DNA of 44,891 nt from CAYLHS01 sp964594235. GTDB taxonomy: Bacteria > Actinomycetota > Acidimicrobiia > Spongiisociales > UBA4744. Every line of letters starts with the position of its first letter. Position 1 is the first letter of the stretch. Positions 8,998 to 17,361 of the stretch are shown piece after piece. The DNA lies in assembly GCA_964594235.1 (NCBI GenBank), contig CAZQMF010000008.1, forward strand, positions 1-44,891. Reading direction: 5' to 3'. Position numbers and translations under genes: made by a program. The notes beneath the pieces were generated by a model. That model was not told where the DNA came from and made no database searches. It saw only the letters and a list, made by a program, of their open reading frames with translations.

Positions 8998-9470
8998 TGC
9001 AGCCCCTTCCGAATCGATTCGACTCGCGCCCGATACTCGGGCTCGGAGATGTCGTGGGCCCACATCACGAGCGCGTCTTCGTTTCCGTAGTAGGCGCTGC
9101 GGACACCGACAGGCACCATTCCGAACTTGCGGTAGAGATCCTGTGCCACGTTGTTGGATACCCTGACCTCCAGCGTGAGGTGACGGGCACCGTGGTCGAG
9201 CGCCGCGTCGACGAGCCCGAGCATCAACCTGGTCCCGAGTCCTTGCCGCCGCACCGATGAGGCGAGCGTCACGATGTGTGCTTCGTCCTCGTCGAGAAGC
9301 AGTCCGCCGTACCCGACGAGCGCTCCATCGAACTCGACAACCAGGTAGACGCGGTTGTCCGACACGACTTCGGCCTGGAGGATCGCTTCGTCCCACGGTT
9401 GTGAGAACGATGTCCGTTCGAGTCCGAGCACGGCCGGTACGTCTTCGGGGACCATGGGACGGATCTCCAT
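8994..9470 (-). CDS. rimI: Ribosomal protein alanine N-acetyltransferase RimI-like
   Basis: 158 aa GNAT. In E. coli RimI acetylates the N-terminus of ribosomal protein S18. It begins MEIRPMVPEDVPAVLGLERTSF, has the acetyl-CoA loop VRRQGLGTRLM (about 94-104) and the LEVRVSNNVAQDLYRKFGM block. The start ATG overlaps the tsaB stop (TGATG). The tsaB-rimI-tsaD order is a standard bacterial arrangement and supports the assignment over a generic GNAT. Confidence 0.92.
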   Translation of the reverse strand: MEIRPMVPEDVPAVLGLERTSFSQPWDEAILQAEVVSDNRVYLVVEFDGALVGYGGLLLDEDEAHIVTLASSVRRQGLGTRLMLGLVDAALDHGARHLTLEVRVSNNVAQDLYRKFGMVPVGVRSAYYGNEDALVMWAHDISEPEYRARVESIRKGLQ

Positions 9471-10177
9471 CACTCCGACCACGGCCCCTCCTTGCGGAAC
9501 TTCGTCCATCCGATGTTGACGTCGGGTTCCCGCAGGTACAAAGGTCGCACGTTGCGACTCGGCGGGAACTCCCGGCGCTCGACAGGCCCGACAGCCAGAC
9601 CGAGCAGCGCCTCCGCCGACGGATACCGTGGCCGACCCGACTTGACCCTGTGAAGGCCCCGCAGCACCGTCTCGTGTAGCACCTCCCAATCACCGACAAC
9701 GAGCGCGTCCGTCGGATCGGACTCGAGCAGTGCCCGCAGGTGGTCCGGGCCAACGATCCTCGGCTCGCTGTCCCGGACGACCCCGCCGGGGACAGGCTGA
9801 TAGGACGCGACGGCAACTTCACCGCGACGGACATCGACGACCGACCAGATGTGTCGGTGTCCGGTGGTCGCGCCGAGCGCGACGGCATCGAGGGACACGA
9901 CCGGTACGAGAGGGACACCGAGACTCGACGCCAGCCCTTGGGCCGTCGCCAGCCCGACTCTGATCCCCGTGTACAGACCCGGACCGACATCCAGGGCGAT
10001 CGCGTCGACATCGGAGGGCACCCACCCGGCCTGGTCGAAGAGGTAGTCGAGCGCGGAGACGATGAAGCCCGCGTGCCCACGCCGATCGACCTTCGACGCG
10101 GAGGCGATGGTGACCCGGTCCTCGCCCAGCGCAACCGACGATGCGGGCGTCGCGGTCTCGATCGCGAGGAGCTTCAT
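9470..10177 (-). CDS. tsaB: tRNA threonylcarbamoyladenosine biosynthesis protein TsaB
   Basis: 235 aa. ASKHA-fold partner of TsaD, without catalytic activity itself. MKLLAIETATPASSVAL at the N-terminus and DVGPGLYTGIRVGLATAQGLA (about 63-83) are diagnostic. An upstream in-frame start at 10210 is rejected: ATG 10177 overlaps the tsaE stop as ATGA and is where homology starts. The C-terminal NVRPLYLREPDVN segment matches the YLR motif at the end of TsaB proteins. Confidence 0.96.
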   Translation of the reverse strand: MKLLAIETATPASSVALGEDRVTIASASKVDRRGHAGFIVSALDYLFDQAGWVPSDVDAIALDVGPGLYTGIRVGLATAQGLASSLGVPLVPVVSLDAVALGATTGHRHIWSVVDVRRGEVAVASYQPVPGGVVRDSEPRIVGPDHLRALLESDPTDALVVGDWEVLHETVLRGLHRVKSGRPRYPSAEALLGLAVGPVERREFPPSRNVRPLYLREPDVNIGWTKFRKEGPWSE

Positions 10178-10629
10178 TGGAGCACGTCCTGGATAGGGCG
10201 GTTCTCCCACAGGACACCGTGGCCCGTGAGATAAATGGTGCGGGTTCCGTCGCCGTGTACGGAAAAGCGAATGAGGAGGTAGTCCTCCGGCATTGCGGCC
10301 GCGACGGCGTCACCCCACTCGACGGCGAGGATCGCTCCCTCGGCCTCGTCGACGAGCTCGAGGTCGGCGAGTTCGTTCAGGGTGCCGAGCCGGTAGACAT
10401 CCGCATGAACAAGCGGGATGAATCCCCCGCTGTATGTGTGAACGAGCACGAAGCTGGGGCTCGTCACCGGCTCCTCGATTCCCAACCCCTCGGCGAGTCC
10501 TGCGATGAACGCCGTCTTTCCGACGCCGAGGCCACCGCTCAGCAGGATGACGTCGTTCGGTCGGAGAAGGCTGGCGAGATGCCTCCCCACCGTTCGCGTC
10601 TCGAATTCCGACGCCGAGGTGACCTCCAT
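10174..10629 (-). CDS. tsaE: tRNA threonylcarbamoyladenosine biosynthesis ATPase TsaE
   Basis: 151 aa P-loop ATPase that resets the TsaBD complex. Walker A is GGLGVGKT (residues 32-39). TSPSFVLVHTY (about 56-66) and HADVYRL (75-81) are conserved landmarks, and VEWGDAV holds the Walker-B-like region. It is joined to the UDG gene by TGATG and to tsaB by ATGA overlaps, implying translational coupling. Confidence 0.96.
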   Translation of the reverse strand: MEVTSASEFETRTVGRHLASLLRPNDVILLSGGLGVGKTAFIAGLAEGLGIEEPVTSPSFVLVHTYSGGFIPLVHADVYRLGTLNELADLELVDEAEGAILAVEWGDAVAAAMPEDYLLIRFSVHGDGTRTIYLTGHGVLWENRPIQDVLQ

Positions 10630-11255
10630 CAGAACAGCCCCATCTGCTCAGGCTCAGGGGCCTCGACTTCGGCCGTCTCGGCGAGCACAGACTCGATGAG
10701 AGCGAAGTCCTCGTGCATCCGATCGAGCACCGTTTGACCCCCCCGAAGCGCCGCCGCGGGATGGAATGTCGGGACCACGGTGCGGTTCCACCACGGATAC
10801 GCGTGACCTCGCAGTCTGCTGATCCCAACCTCCTGTCTGAGCAACAGCTTGGTGGCGAAGTTGCCCAACGTCACGACGACGTCAGGATCGATGAGCCGTA
10901 TCTGGTCGGCGAGGAACCCTTTGCACGCTTCGATCTCGTCCGGTTTCGGGTCACGGTTGCCCGGGGGACGGCACTTGACCACATTGGCGATGTAGACGTC
11001 TTCGCGTCGAAGGTCGATCTCACCCAGCAGCCGGTTGAGCAACTGGCCCGCGGCTCCGACGAACGGCACCCCCTGCAGATCCTCGTTCCGGCCGGGCCCC
11101 TCACCCACGAACATGACGCGAGCATCCGGCGACCCATCGCCGAAGACAACGGTCGTTCTGGTGTCGGCAAGGCGGCAGGCCGTGCACTGCCGGGCGCGTT
11201 CGCCGAGTTCTCGCAGTGCTTCGTCTGTCACATGTCCTCTGTCGTCGTCCGCCAT
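10629..11255 (-). CDS. Uracil-DNA glycosylase, family 4 (4Fe-4S type)
   Basis: 208 aa. Removes uracil from deaminated DNA. Four cysteines at 24, 27, 95 and 111 (CTAC, VVKC, EAC) match the 4Fe-4S cluster ligands of family 4 UDGs. Motif GEGPGRNEDLQG (51-62) binds and activates water, and FHPAAALR near residue 165 is the second active-site motif. The start overlaps the P1-peptidase gene by 28 bp. Placement inside the tsa operon couples DNA repair with translation-fidelity genes. Family 5 is less likely given the N-terminal CxxC. Confidence 0.93.
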   Translation of the reverse strand: MADDDRGHVTDEALRELGERARQCTACRLADTRTTVVFGDGSPDARVMFVGEGPGRNEDLQGVPFVGAAGQLLNRLLGEIDLRREDVYIANVVKCRPPGNRDPKPDEIEACKGFLADQIRLIDPDVVVTLGNFATKLLLRQEVGISRLRGHAYPWWNRTVVPTFHPAAALRGGQTVLDRMHEDFALIESVLAETAEVEAPEPEQMGLF

Positions 11256-12115
11256 GCCAGCGCCGCTTCAATAGCGCGTCCCGTCGCCGCGAACGCCCCC
11301 TCCGCGACAGTGTCGACGTCGGCCATGACGTCCCCGCAGGAGACCGCGAATGCGGCATCGCCATCATATCGGGTGTGCGTCGGTCTGACGCATGCCGCGA
11401 GGGAGTCCTGGGCACGTATCGCGACTCTCGTCAGCTCGCTCCTGGTCAGTTCAGCATCGGTCGCAACGACGATGAGGGTCGTGTTCGCCCGGGTCGTGGG
11501 TGTGACGTCCGGGCTCTCCGGCACCAGGGAGCCACCCGTGAGCGGTGTTCCCTCCAACGTGAACACATCGCCGACGGCGTTGACGACCACGAGTGCACCA
11601 ACGGTTGCCCGTCCCACACGGACCGAGAACGACCCCAGGCCACCCTGCTGGAACGCTCCCCGCCAACCTCCGACCGTCGCGCCCGTCCCGGCACCGATCG
11701 GACCCGCCTCGACAGGTCGGTCGGATGCGGAGTGATACGCGGCGGCACCTTGTTCGGGGCCCGGTCGGACGGACGACTCCCCGACGAGGAGATCGTAGAT
11801 CACCGCCGCAGGAACGATCGGCACGGGTCCGGACGGGGTGAGGTGGCCTCGCCCCTCCTCTTCGAGCGCACGCATGAGGCCGTCGGCGGCGGCAAGACCG
11901 AACGCCGACCCCCCGGTCAGCAAAATCGCCTGCACGCTCTCGACACTCATGCCAGGCGCCATCAATGCCGTCTCTCTCGTCCCGGGCGCCGCCCCTCTGA
12001 CCTCAAACGCGGTGACGTTGGGCTCGGGAGGCACGATGACCGTGCAGCCGGTTCGGGCTTGTGCGTCTGTCCAGTGGCCGACTCGCACACCGGTGACATC
12101 GGTGATGGAACTCAC
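11228..12115 (-). CDS. P1 family (S58, DmpA/NylC-type) Ntn hydrolase
   Basis: 295 aa. The family autocleaves to expose an N-terminal nucleophile. The N-T pair at 211-212 (ARANTTLIVVATDAE) corresponds to the Asn-Thr processing site of NylC-type enzymes, making Thr212 the likely nucleophile. Asn179 in VVVNAVGD and the glycine-rich GAGTGATVGGW are also conserved. Members hydrolyse aminopeptides or oligoamides; the natural substrate here is unknown. GTG 12115 overlaps the alr stop as GTGA, so it sits inside the alr-tsa operon. No signal peptide was seen. Confidence 0.88.
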   Translation of the reverse strand: MSSITDVTGVRVGHWTDAQARTGCTVIVPPEPNVTAFEVRGAAPGTRETALMAPGMSVESVQAILLTGGSAFGLAAADGLMRALEEEGRGHLTPSGPVPIVPAAVIYDLLVGESSVRPGPEQGAAAYHSASDRPVEAGPIGAGTGATVGGWRGAFQQGGLGSFSVRVGRATVGALVVVNAVGDVFTLEGTPLTGGSLVPESPDVTPTTRANTTLIVVATDAELTRSELTRVAIRAQDSLAACVRPTHTRYDGDAAFAVSCGDVMADVDTVAEGAFAATGRAIEAALAWRTTTEDM

Positions 12116-13206
12116 AGGTACCTCCTTGGCAATCGGGGGCCGATCTGGCAGACGACTTCATAGGGAATCGTTCCGATGTGGTCGGCCCAGTCGGTAGCCG
12201 TGACCTCTTCACTGCCTTGCCGGCCGATCAGCACCACCTCGTCACCGGTCTCGACAGAAGTGTCATCGACGTCGACGAGGATCTGGTCCATTGTGACGTT
12301 GCCGGCGAAACGATGGCGACGCCCTCCGATGAGCACCTCTCCAGCCTCGAAGAGCGACCGAGGGAGCCCGTCTGCGTACCCGATGGGAACGGTGGCGACC
12401 GTTGCCTCCCTCTCCAGCGGTCTTCTGCGTCCGTACGAGGGTCGGGTTCCCGGCGGGTATCTGCGCACCATGGACACAGCCGAGACGATTCGCATCGCGG
12501 GTCGAAGGCCGATGTCGGGAACCACACCGGGAGCAGGGTTGATGCCGTAGATTCCGAGACCGATGCGTACCATGTCGAACCTGGCTTCAGGGAAGCGGAT
12601 CGCGCCCGCGGTGTTCGCTGCATGGCGAATGGGTACCTCGATGCCGAGACCCGCCAGTTCCTCGATCACGGCTTCGTAGCGGTCGATCTGGATCTGAGTG
12701 AACGGGTCATCTTCGTCGGCGACCGGGAAGTGGGTCCACACGCTCTCCAGCGTCAGTCGGGAGTCTTTGGCGATTCGCTGAGCCAGATCGACTGATTCCT
12801 CCGGCGTCGCTCCTACCCGATGCATTCCCGTATCGACTTTGACGTGGACGGGTATCGGACGGCTCGCTGTCTCGGCAAGCGCTTCGACAAACTCGCGCCG
12901 GTACGCGGTCGGGGTGAGTCCCCATCGCACGATCTCGGGAACGTCGCCGAGCGGCGGTTCCGACAGCAGCAGCACGTTCGTGTCGATACCGGCTTCCCTC
13001 AGCCTGGCTCCTTCTTCGACGAGGGCCACCGCAAGGAGATCGGCACCCGCCTCCAGGGCGGCCTCAGCGACGGGGACGTCCCCGTGTCCGTAGGCGTCGG
13101 CCTTGACCACGGCACAAACCGCCGCCGGAGCGACAGTCTCGGAGATCACCTGAACGTTGTCGCAGACGGCGTCGAGGTCGATCTCCGCCCAGGACGGTCT
13201 CACCAT
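12112..13206 (-). CDS. alr: Alanine racemase
   Basis: 364 aa, PLP-dependent. Converts L-Ala to D-Ala for peptidoglycan. The PLP Lys35 is in AVVKADAYGHG, the second catalytic base Tyr258 is in SYGRRRPL, and HVKVDTGMHRVG and the C-terminal MDQILVDV are typical. ATG 13206 overlaps the nnr stop by 7 bp. A GTG one codon in (13203) would give a GTGA overlap and is equally plausible. The nnr-alr-tsa order is usual in actinobacteria. Confidence 0.97.
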   Translation of the reverse strand: MVRPSWAEIDLDAVCDNVQVISETVAPAAVCAVVKADAYGHGDVPVAEAALEAGADLLAVALVEEGARLREAGIDTNVLLLSEPPLGDVPEIVRWGLTPTAYRREFVEALAETASRPIPVHVKVDTGMHRVGATPEESVDLAQRIAKDSRLTLESVWTHFPVADEDDPFTQIQIDRYEAVIEELAGLGIEVPIRHAANTAGAIRFPEARFDMVRIGLGIYGINPAPGVVPDIGLRPAMRIVSAVSMVRRYPPGTRPSYGRRRPLEREATVATVPIGYADGLPRSLFEAGEVLIGGRRHRFAGNVTMDQILVDVDDTSVETGDEVVLIGRQGSEEVTATDWADHIGTIPYEVVCQIGPRLPRRYL

Positions 13207-14609
13207 GCCACCTTTCCCACCTCGAGCGCGAGTGCGTCAGCGGTCACGGTCTGCCGTGCTGCGAGGAGTTCTCCCGCGCGACCATGCCAGTAGGCGGCCG
13301 ACCTCGCCGCAGTCTCGGCATCGAGCCCGCGAGCCCACAAGGCAGCCAGGAAACCGGTCAACACGTCGCCACTTCCGATGGTTGCAAGCTCGGAACCGCC
13401 AGTGGTGACGACCCATCGTGACTCACCCATCACGAACGTCGGTGATCCCTTGAGCAACACGATGGCGCCCGTTGCGGTCGCGAGATCGGCGGCGTGCCAG
13501 TAGTCCGGCTCCTCGCCTGTGAGGCGTGAGAATTCGCCGGCATGCGGTGTGATCACGGTCGGAGCGGTTCGTGCGGCGAGGGCGCCGGGGCCATCGAGCC
13601 CGTTGAGGCCGTCGGCGTCGATGAGCAGTGGTCCGTCCCGCTGTGCGAGCACCGCCGCGACGAACTCGGTCAAACCTTGACCCAGTCCGGGTCCCAGGGC
13701 GAGGACGTCGAACCGCTTCGCGGCAACCGAGACTGTCTCGGCATCGTCCGCCTCGAAACGGGTTCCATCGCCTATCGCCATGTTCAGCAACTCAGGTGCC
13801 GCTCCGGCATAGATCGATTGGAGCCCGCCGGGTGTCGCGATGGAAACGGAACCGGCACCCCCATGCAGAGCGCTCCGGGCTGCAAGCAGCGGAGCCCCCG
13901 TCATGCCGGGCGAGCCACCAACCACAAGCACCGATCCCGCGGACCACTTGTGAGCCGTCCGTGGTCGGCGCGGCCTGGGAGCGTCTGCCTCCTCGGTGAG
14001 GAAGAACTCGGCGTCTCCTCCGGCGAGTCCAATGTCGCGGATCTTCAGATCGCCGCACACGTCCGGTCCGATGCCGATGAGCTGACCGACCTTGGGGCTG
14101 TGAAATGTGACCGTCGTGGCAGCGCGAAAGACCGGACCTTGTGCGCGTCCGGTGGTCCCGTCCAACCCGCTGGGGATGTCGACAGCGAGTACCGGGGCTC
14201 GCGTCTCTGTCCAGGGGACAACGACCTCGGGAAGTACCCCGCGAAAGCCCGAGCCGAACAGGGCATCGACGACCAAATCGGTCGATGTCGGAGAACCAAG
14301 AGATCGAATTGGTACTCCCGCAGCGCGGGCTTCGCCGGCGGCCCAGACGGCGTCGTCGCCCTTCGCCCCTGCGAGCGCTCGTACGGTCACGGCCGCCCCG
14401 CGCTGACGCAGGTACCGGGCGGCGACATAGCCGTCCCCACCGTTGTTGCCGGGACCGGCGAGGACGGTGACCTTTGTGCCATAACCGGCTCCCATCTCGA
14501 CAGCCGCGAGCGCCACACCGAGACCTGCCCGCTCCATGAGGATGGGGCCCGGCACGGGCGACGAGGCGTCCAAACGGGCTGAAGCTGCCGGCGTGAGTAC
14601 GGGCTGCAT
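13200..14609 (-). CDS. nnr: Bifunctional NAD(P)H-hydrate epimerase / ADP-dependent NAD(P)HX dehydratase
   Basis: 469 aa. Repairs hydrated NAD(P)H. The N-terminal YjeF epimerase domain carries GPGNNGGDGYVAARYLR (52-68) and DIPSGLDGTTG. The C-terminal ribokinase-like dehydratase domain (about 220-465) has VVGGSPGMTGAPLLAA, PTVITPHAGEFSRL, VLLKGSPT and TIGSGDVLTGFLAAL. The start was moved from an upstream in-frame codon at 14678 to ATG 14609 because a TACCAT box lies 7 nt before it. First gene of a nine-gene operon ending with the M50 protease. Confidence 0.96.
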   Translation of the reverse strand: MQPVLTPAASARLDASSPVPGPILMERAGLGVALAAVEMGAGYGTKVTVLAGPGNNGGDGYVAARYLRQRGAAVTVRALAGAKGDDAVWAAGEARAAGVPIRSLGSPTSTDLVVDALFGSGFRGVLPEVVVPWTETRAPVLAVDIPSGLDGTTGRAQGPVFRAATTVTFHSPKVGQLIGIGPDVCGDLKIRDIGLAGGDAEFFLTEEADAPRPRRPRTAHKWSAGSVLVVGGSPGMTGAPLLAARSALHGGAGSVSIATPGGLQSIYAGAAPELLNMAIGDGTRFEADDAETVSVAAKRFDVLALGPGLGQGLTEFVAAVLAQRDGPLLIDADGLNGLDGPGALAARTAPTVITPHAGEFSRLTGEEPDYWHAADLATATGAIVLLKGSPTFVMGESRWVVTTGGSELATIGSGDVLTGFLAALWARGLDAETAARSAAYWHGRAGELLAARQTVTADALALEVGKVAW

Positions 14610-14616
14610 CAAGATG

Positions 14617-14622
14617 ATGGTA
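14617..14622 (-). promoter_or_regulatory. -10 box for leaderless nnr start at 14609
   Basis: Minus-strand TACCAT, 7 nt, ATG. The probable main promoter of the nnr-alr-tsa operon. A perfect palindrome (14631-14660) lies 8 bp upstream, where an activator or repressor could touch RNA polymerase. Confidence 0.5.
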
Positions 14623-14630
14623 CCTACAGA

Positions 14631-14660
14631 GGATCGTTGAGCGGGCCCGCTCAACGATCC
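14631..14660. promoter_or_regulatory. Perfect 30-bp palindrome upstream of nnr
   Basis: Arms GGATCGTTGAGCGGG and CCCGCTCAACGATCC are exact reverse complements with no loop. It lies between divergent genes, so a terminator role is not expected. It could be an operator for a dimeric regulator or the end of the adjoining 7-bp-repeat element. No T-run follows on either side. Confidence 0.55.
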
Positions 14661-14762
14661 GTACCTCGTATCTCGCACCTCGTGCCGCGTTGCAGAGGGA
14701 ACGCGCTCAGTGTCCGGCAGCTTGCTGCCGTTGGCCGTTTTCTGTTCGCTGTTCGCTATCTT
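14661..14762. repeat. Intergenic heptamer-repeat region A
   Basis: Tandem 7-mers GTACCTC, GTATCTC, GCACCTC, GTGCCGC (14661-14688), a 7-bp stem hairpin CGGCAGC-TT-GCTGCCG (14715-14730), then CTGTTCG twice and CTATCTT (14742-14762). The GTACCTC unit recurs in region D at 24862. No gene is seen here. Confidence 0.6.
14757..14762 (+). promoter_or_regulatory. -10-like box before ATG 14768
   Basis: TATCTT followed by 5 nt and the ATG of the small broken gene. Part of the last heptamer of region A, so the match could be coincidental. Confidence 0.35.
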
Positions 14763-14767
14763 GCCCC

Positions 14768-15140
14768 ATGAACCTCGACGAGGTCCGGGCCAGGCCGGCA
14801 GAAGTCGCTGCCGAGATCGCCGGGGAGACCGATCCCGACACGCGCGAATAGACCGAGCGGACCACTCCTACGAGGACAGGCACGCGATCTCTTCGCTCGG
14901 CTCCCCGAAGGCGGAGCCATGCTGGAAGAGGAACTCGTCTTGCTGGAGCGAAGACTCGCCGATCTCGAAGCGCAGAAGGTGAAGAAGCCGAAGATCTCCC
15001 TCGGCGGCGGCAGCCCATCCGGAGGCGGACTCGAACCGGCAGACGTTCACTACCTCCGCTCGGTGCACGAACGGTGGAATGACGTGCCCGCGCTCCGAGA
15101 GCAGATCGAAGAGCTCCGCGCTCGTCTACTGCTCGAGTGA
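14768..15140 (+). pseudogene. Small coiled-coil-like protein, apparently frameshifted twice
   Basis: Frame 1 from ATG 14768 encodes MNLDEVRARPAEVAAEIAGE and stops at a TAG (14849-14851). A second frame gives IDRADHSYEDRHA (14848-14886), and the third, from about 14880, gives ARDLFARLPEGGAM and continues to the stop at 15138-15140. Joined, they read as one protein of about 120 aa, rich in Glu, Arg and Leu, with a helical segment LEEELVLLERRLADLE and a glycine-rich linker (ISLGGGSPSGGG). Each junction needs a -1 shift, as from two single-base losses. The 73-aa part from ATG 14919 is intact and could be translated alone. Its 3' end overlaps acpS by 15 bp. No family recognised; sequencing error is an alternative. 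Confidence 0.5.
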
Positions 15141-15497
15141 CATCGCGAACACCATCGCCGTATCGTCGGTGTGAGTGATCGTCACGAGCACCTCGGTGAC
15201 GCCGATCTGTCGAGCACGTGCGAGTGCCCGTCCGCTGAGGTTGACCCTCGGCTGCCCGCCGCCGGTGATCTCGATGTCCTTCCATGAGACGTGTCGCCAT
15301 CCGACACCGAGGCTCTTCATCACGGCCTCCTTGCCCGCGAAACGCGCGGCATACCGACTCGCGGGAGACGCATACCGCGACGCGTAGGCGCGCTCGTGGT
15401 CCGTGAAACAACGCTCGGCGAACCTCGGGTACTTGTCGAGCAGGCGCTGGACCCGATCGATCTCAGCCAAGTCGATCCCAAGGCCAACGATCCTCAT
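15126..15497 (-). CDS. acpS: Holo-[acyl-carrier-protein] synthase
   Basis: 123 aa. Attaches 4'-phosphopantetheine from CoA to apo-ACP. The Mg-binding signature GLGIDLAEIDR (Asp9) and FAGKEAVMKSLG (about 53-64) are present, and the C-terminal VTITHTDDTAMVFA strand is typical. The start is supported by TAGCGT 6 nt upstream. It lies 37 nt downstream of glmS on the same strand but has its own promoter. Confidence 0.96.
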   Translation of the reverse strand: MRIVGLGIDLAEIDRVQRLLDKYPRFAERCFTDHERAYASRYASPASRYAARFAGKEAVMKSLGVGWRHVSWKDIEITGGGQPRVNLSGRALARARQIGVTEVLVTITHTDDTAMVFAMSLEQ

Positions 15498-15503
15498 GGC
15501 GCC

Positions 15504-15509
15504 ACGCTA
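15504..15509 (-). promoter_or_regulatory. -10 box for leaderless acpS start at 15497
   Basis: Minus-strand TAGCGT, 6 nt, ATG. Lies in the 37-bp gap after glmS. Confidence 0.5.
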
Positions 15510-15534
15510 CAACAGCGGCGCTGGAACGCGGCAG

Positions 15535-17361
15535 CTACTCGACCGTCACACTCTTCGCCAGGTTGCGAGGCATGTCGATGTCGTGACCGAGCACGCGGGC
15601 TGTGTGATAGGCGAGGAGTTGTAGTGGGATGATCGACAGCACTGGCGACAGGAAGTCGATGGTTCTGGGTATCCGCAGCACCTCGTCGGCGAACTTGTCG
15701 ATCTGAGGATCGTCGTCGTAGGCGAGCGCAAGGACGTGTGCCCCCCTCGCCTTGACCTCCTGCACGGCCGAGATCGTCTTGTCGTACAGGTGTTGCTGGG
15801 TGATGATGACCACGACAGGCGTCCCCTCGGTGACCAGCGCCAGGGTCCCGTGCTTCAGCTCTCCGGCCGGCATGGCCTCGGAGTGCATGTAGGAGATCTC
15901 CTTGAGTTTCAGCGACCCTTCCGTGGCAACCGCGTAGTCGAGCCCACGCCCGATGAAATACACGTCGGTAGTGTCGGCGAAGCGCGTGGCGATCTCGGCG
16001 ACCGCGGCGTCGTGTTCGATGACCCGTCCCGCCTTGTCCCGCAGGGTCCACAGCTCGGCTGCAAGCATCTCCGCCTGCTCGTCCGAGATCGTCCCTCGTT
16101 CCCGACCGAGCGCGAGAGCCAGCAGGTACTCGCCGATGAGCATCGCCACATACGCCTTGGTGGAAGCCACGGCGATCTCCGGTCCTGCTCTCGTGTAGAG
16201 CACGTCGTCGGCATCGCGACTCAATGTGGAACCGACGACGTTGGTGATCGCCAGCAGGCGCGAACCACGATCCTGGGCGAGACGGCCGGCTGCCAAGGTG
16301 TCCGCCGTCTCGCCAGACTGGCTGATCGCGATAGTGAGCGTGCCCGGATCGATGAGAGGGTCGCGGTAGCGCAGTTCGTGGGCATACTCGACCTCAACCG
16401 GAATCCTGAGAGACCTCTCGAGTACTTCCCGAGCGACGAGACCGGCGTGGTAGGCGGTACCACACGCCGTGATCCATATCTTCGACAGTTCCTGCACGAA
16501 TCCCTTGGGAAAGTTCACGTTGTCGAAACCTACGGTTCCATCACGGTTGAGTCGGCCGAGCAGGGTCTCGTCGATGACGCCAGGTTGCTCGTAGATCTCC
16601 TTCAACATGAAGTGTGGGAAGCCCCCCTTCTCCGCCTGCTCCACAGTCCAGGTGACCTGCTGTGGTTCCCGGTCGACCGGTGTGCCGTCCAGTGTTTCAA
16701 TGCTCACGCCATCCGCGGTCAACGTGACCATCTCACCGTTCTCGACGATCAATATCCGGTCGGTGTAGGGAAGGATCGCCGGGATGTCCGACGCGAGCAG
16801 CATCTCGCCATCTCCAACGCCAACGATCAGTGGACTGATCATGCGGGCGGCGACGATCTTGTCAGGTTCCCTCGCACACATCGTCACCAGGGCGTAGGCC
16901 CCCTCGGCTCGAGACACCGCCCGCCGCACCGCCTCACCGAGATCACCGTCGTACTCATCGGCGATCAGATGAACGAGGACTTCGCTGTCGGTGTCAGATA
17001 CGAACGTGTGACCGGATTCGGACAACTCGTCCTTGAGTTGCAGGAAGTTCTCGATGATCCCGTTGTGCACGACGGCGAACTCGCCGCTCTGATCGAAGTG
17101 CGGATGAGCGTTGGTGTCGTTGGGCACACCGTGGGTCGCCCACCTCGTGTGGCCGATCCCTACGGAACCCTCGAGAGGGTTGGCCTCCACCAGTTCGGCC
17201 ATTCGGTCGAGCTTGCCCGCCGCCTTCCTGATCGAGATCGTCGATCCGTCCGACACGGCGACTCCGGCCGAGTCGTACCCGCGATACTCCAAGCGGCGAA
17301 GCGACGAGACAAGGACGTCTTGGGCTCGACGCGGACCCACGTAGCCGACGATGCCGCACAT
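15535..17361 (-). CDS. glmS: Glutamine-fructose-6-phosphate aminotransferase (isomerizing)
   Basis: 608 aa. Makes glucosamine-6-phosphate from fructose-6-P and glutamine, the entry to UDP-GlcNAc. The N-terminal glutaminase nucleophile is Cys2 (MCGIVGYVG). YRGYDSAGVAV, GHTRWATHG and the two SIS domains (ITACGTAYHAG; ISQSGETADTLAA) follow, ending in the usual LAKSVTVE. ATG 17361 was chosen over an upstream frame extension because Cys2 must be exposed; AAGGAG lies 6 nt before it. No glmS ribozyme was recognised upstream. Confidence 0.98.
   Translation of the reverse strand: MCGIVGYVGPRRAQDVLVSSLRRLEYRGYDSAGVAVSDGSTISIRKAAGKLDRMAELVEANPLEGSVGIGHTRWATHGVPNDTNAHPHFDQSGEFAVVHNGIIENFLQLKDELSESGHTFVSDTDSEVLVHLIADEYDGDLGEAVRRAVSRAEGAYALVTMCAREPDKIVAARMISPLIVGVGDGEMLLASDIPAILPYTDRILIVENGEMVTLTADGVSIETLDGTPVDREPQQVTWTVEQAEKGGFPHFMLKEIYEQPGVIDETLLGRLNRDGTVGFDNVNFPKGFVQELSKIWITACGTAYHAGLVAREVLERSLRIPVEVEYAHELRYRDPLIDPGTLTIAISQSGETADTLAAGRLAQDRGSRLLAITNVVGSTLSRDADDVLYTRAGPEIAVASTKAYVAMLIGEYLLALALGRERGTISDEQAEMLAAELWTLRDKAGRVIEHDAAVAEIATRFADTTDVYFIGRGLDYAVATEGSLKLKEISYMHSEAMPAGELKHGTLALVTEGTPVVVIITQQHLYDKTISAVQEVKARGAHVLALAYDDDPQIDKFADEVLRIPRTIDFLSPVLSIIPLQLLAYHTARVLGHDIDMPRNLAKSVTVE

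Noticed and set aside
7990..10134. A 714-residue TsaD with a long N-terminal extension
   Set aside because: The extra ~380 residues are the out-of-frame reading of tsaB and rimI; homology starts at ATG 8997 with an ATGA overlap.
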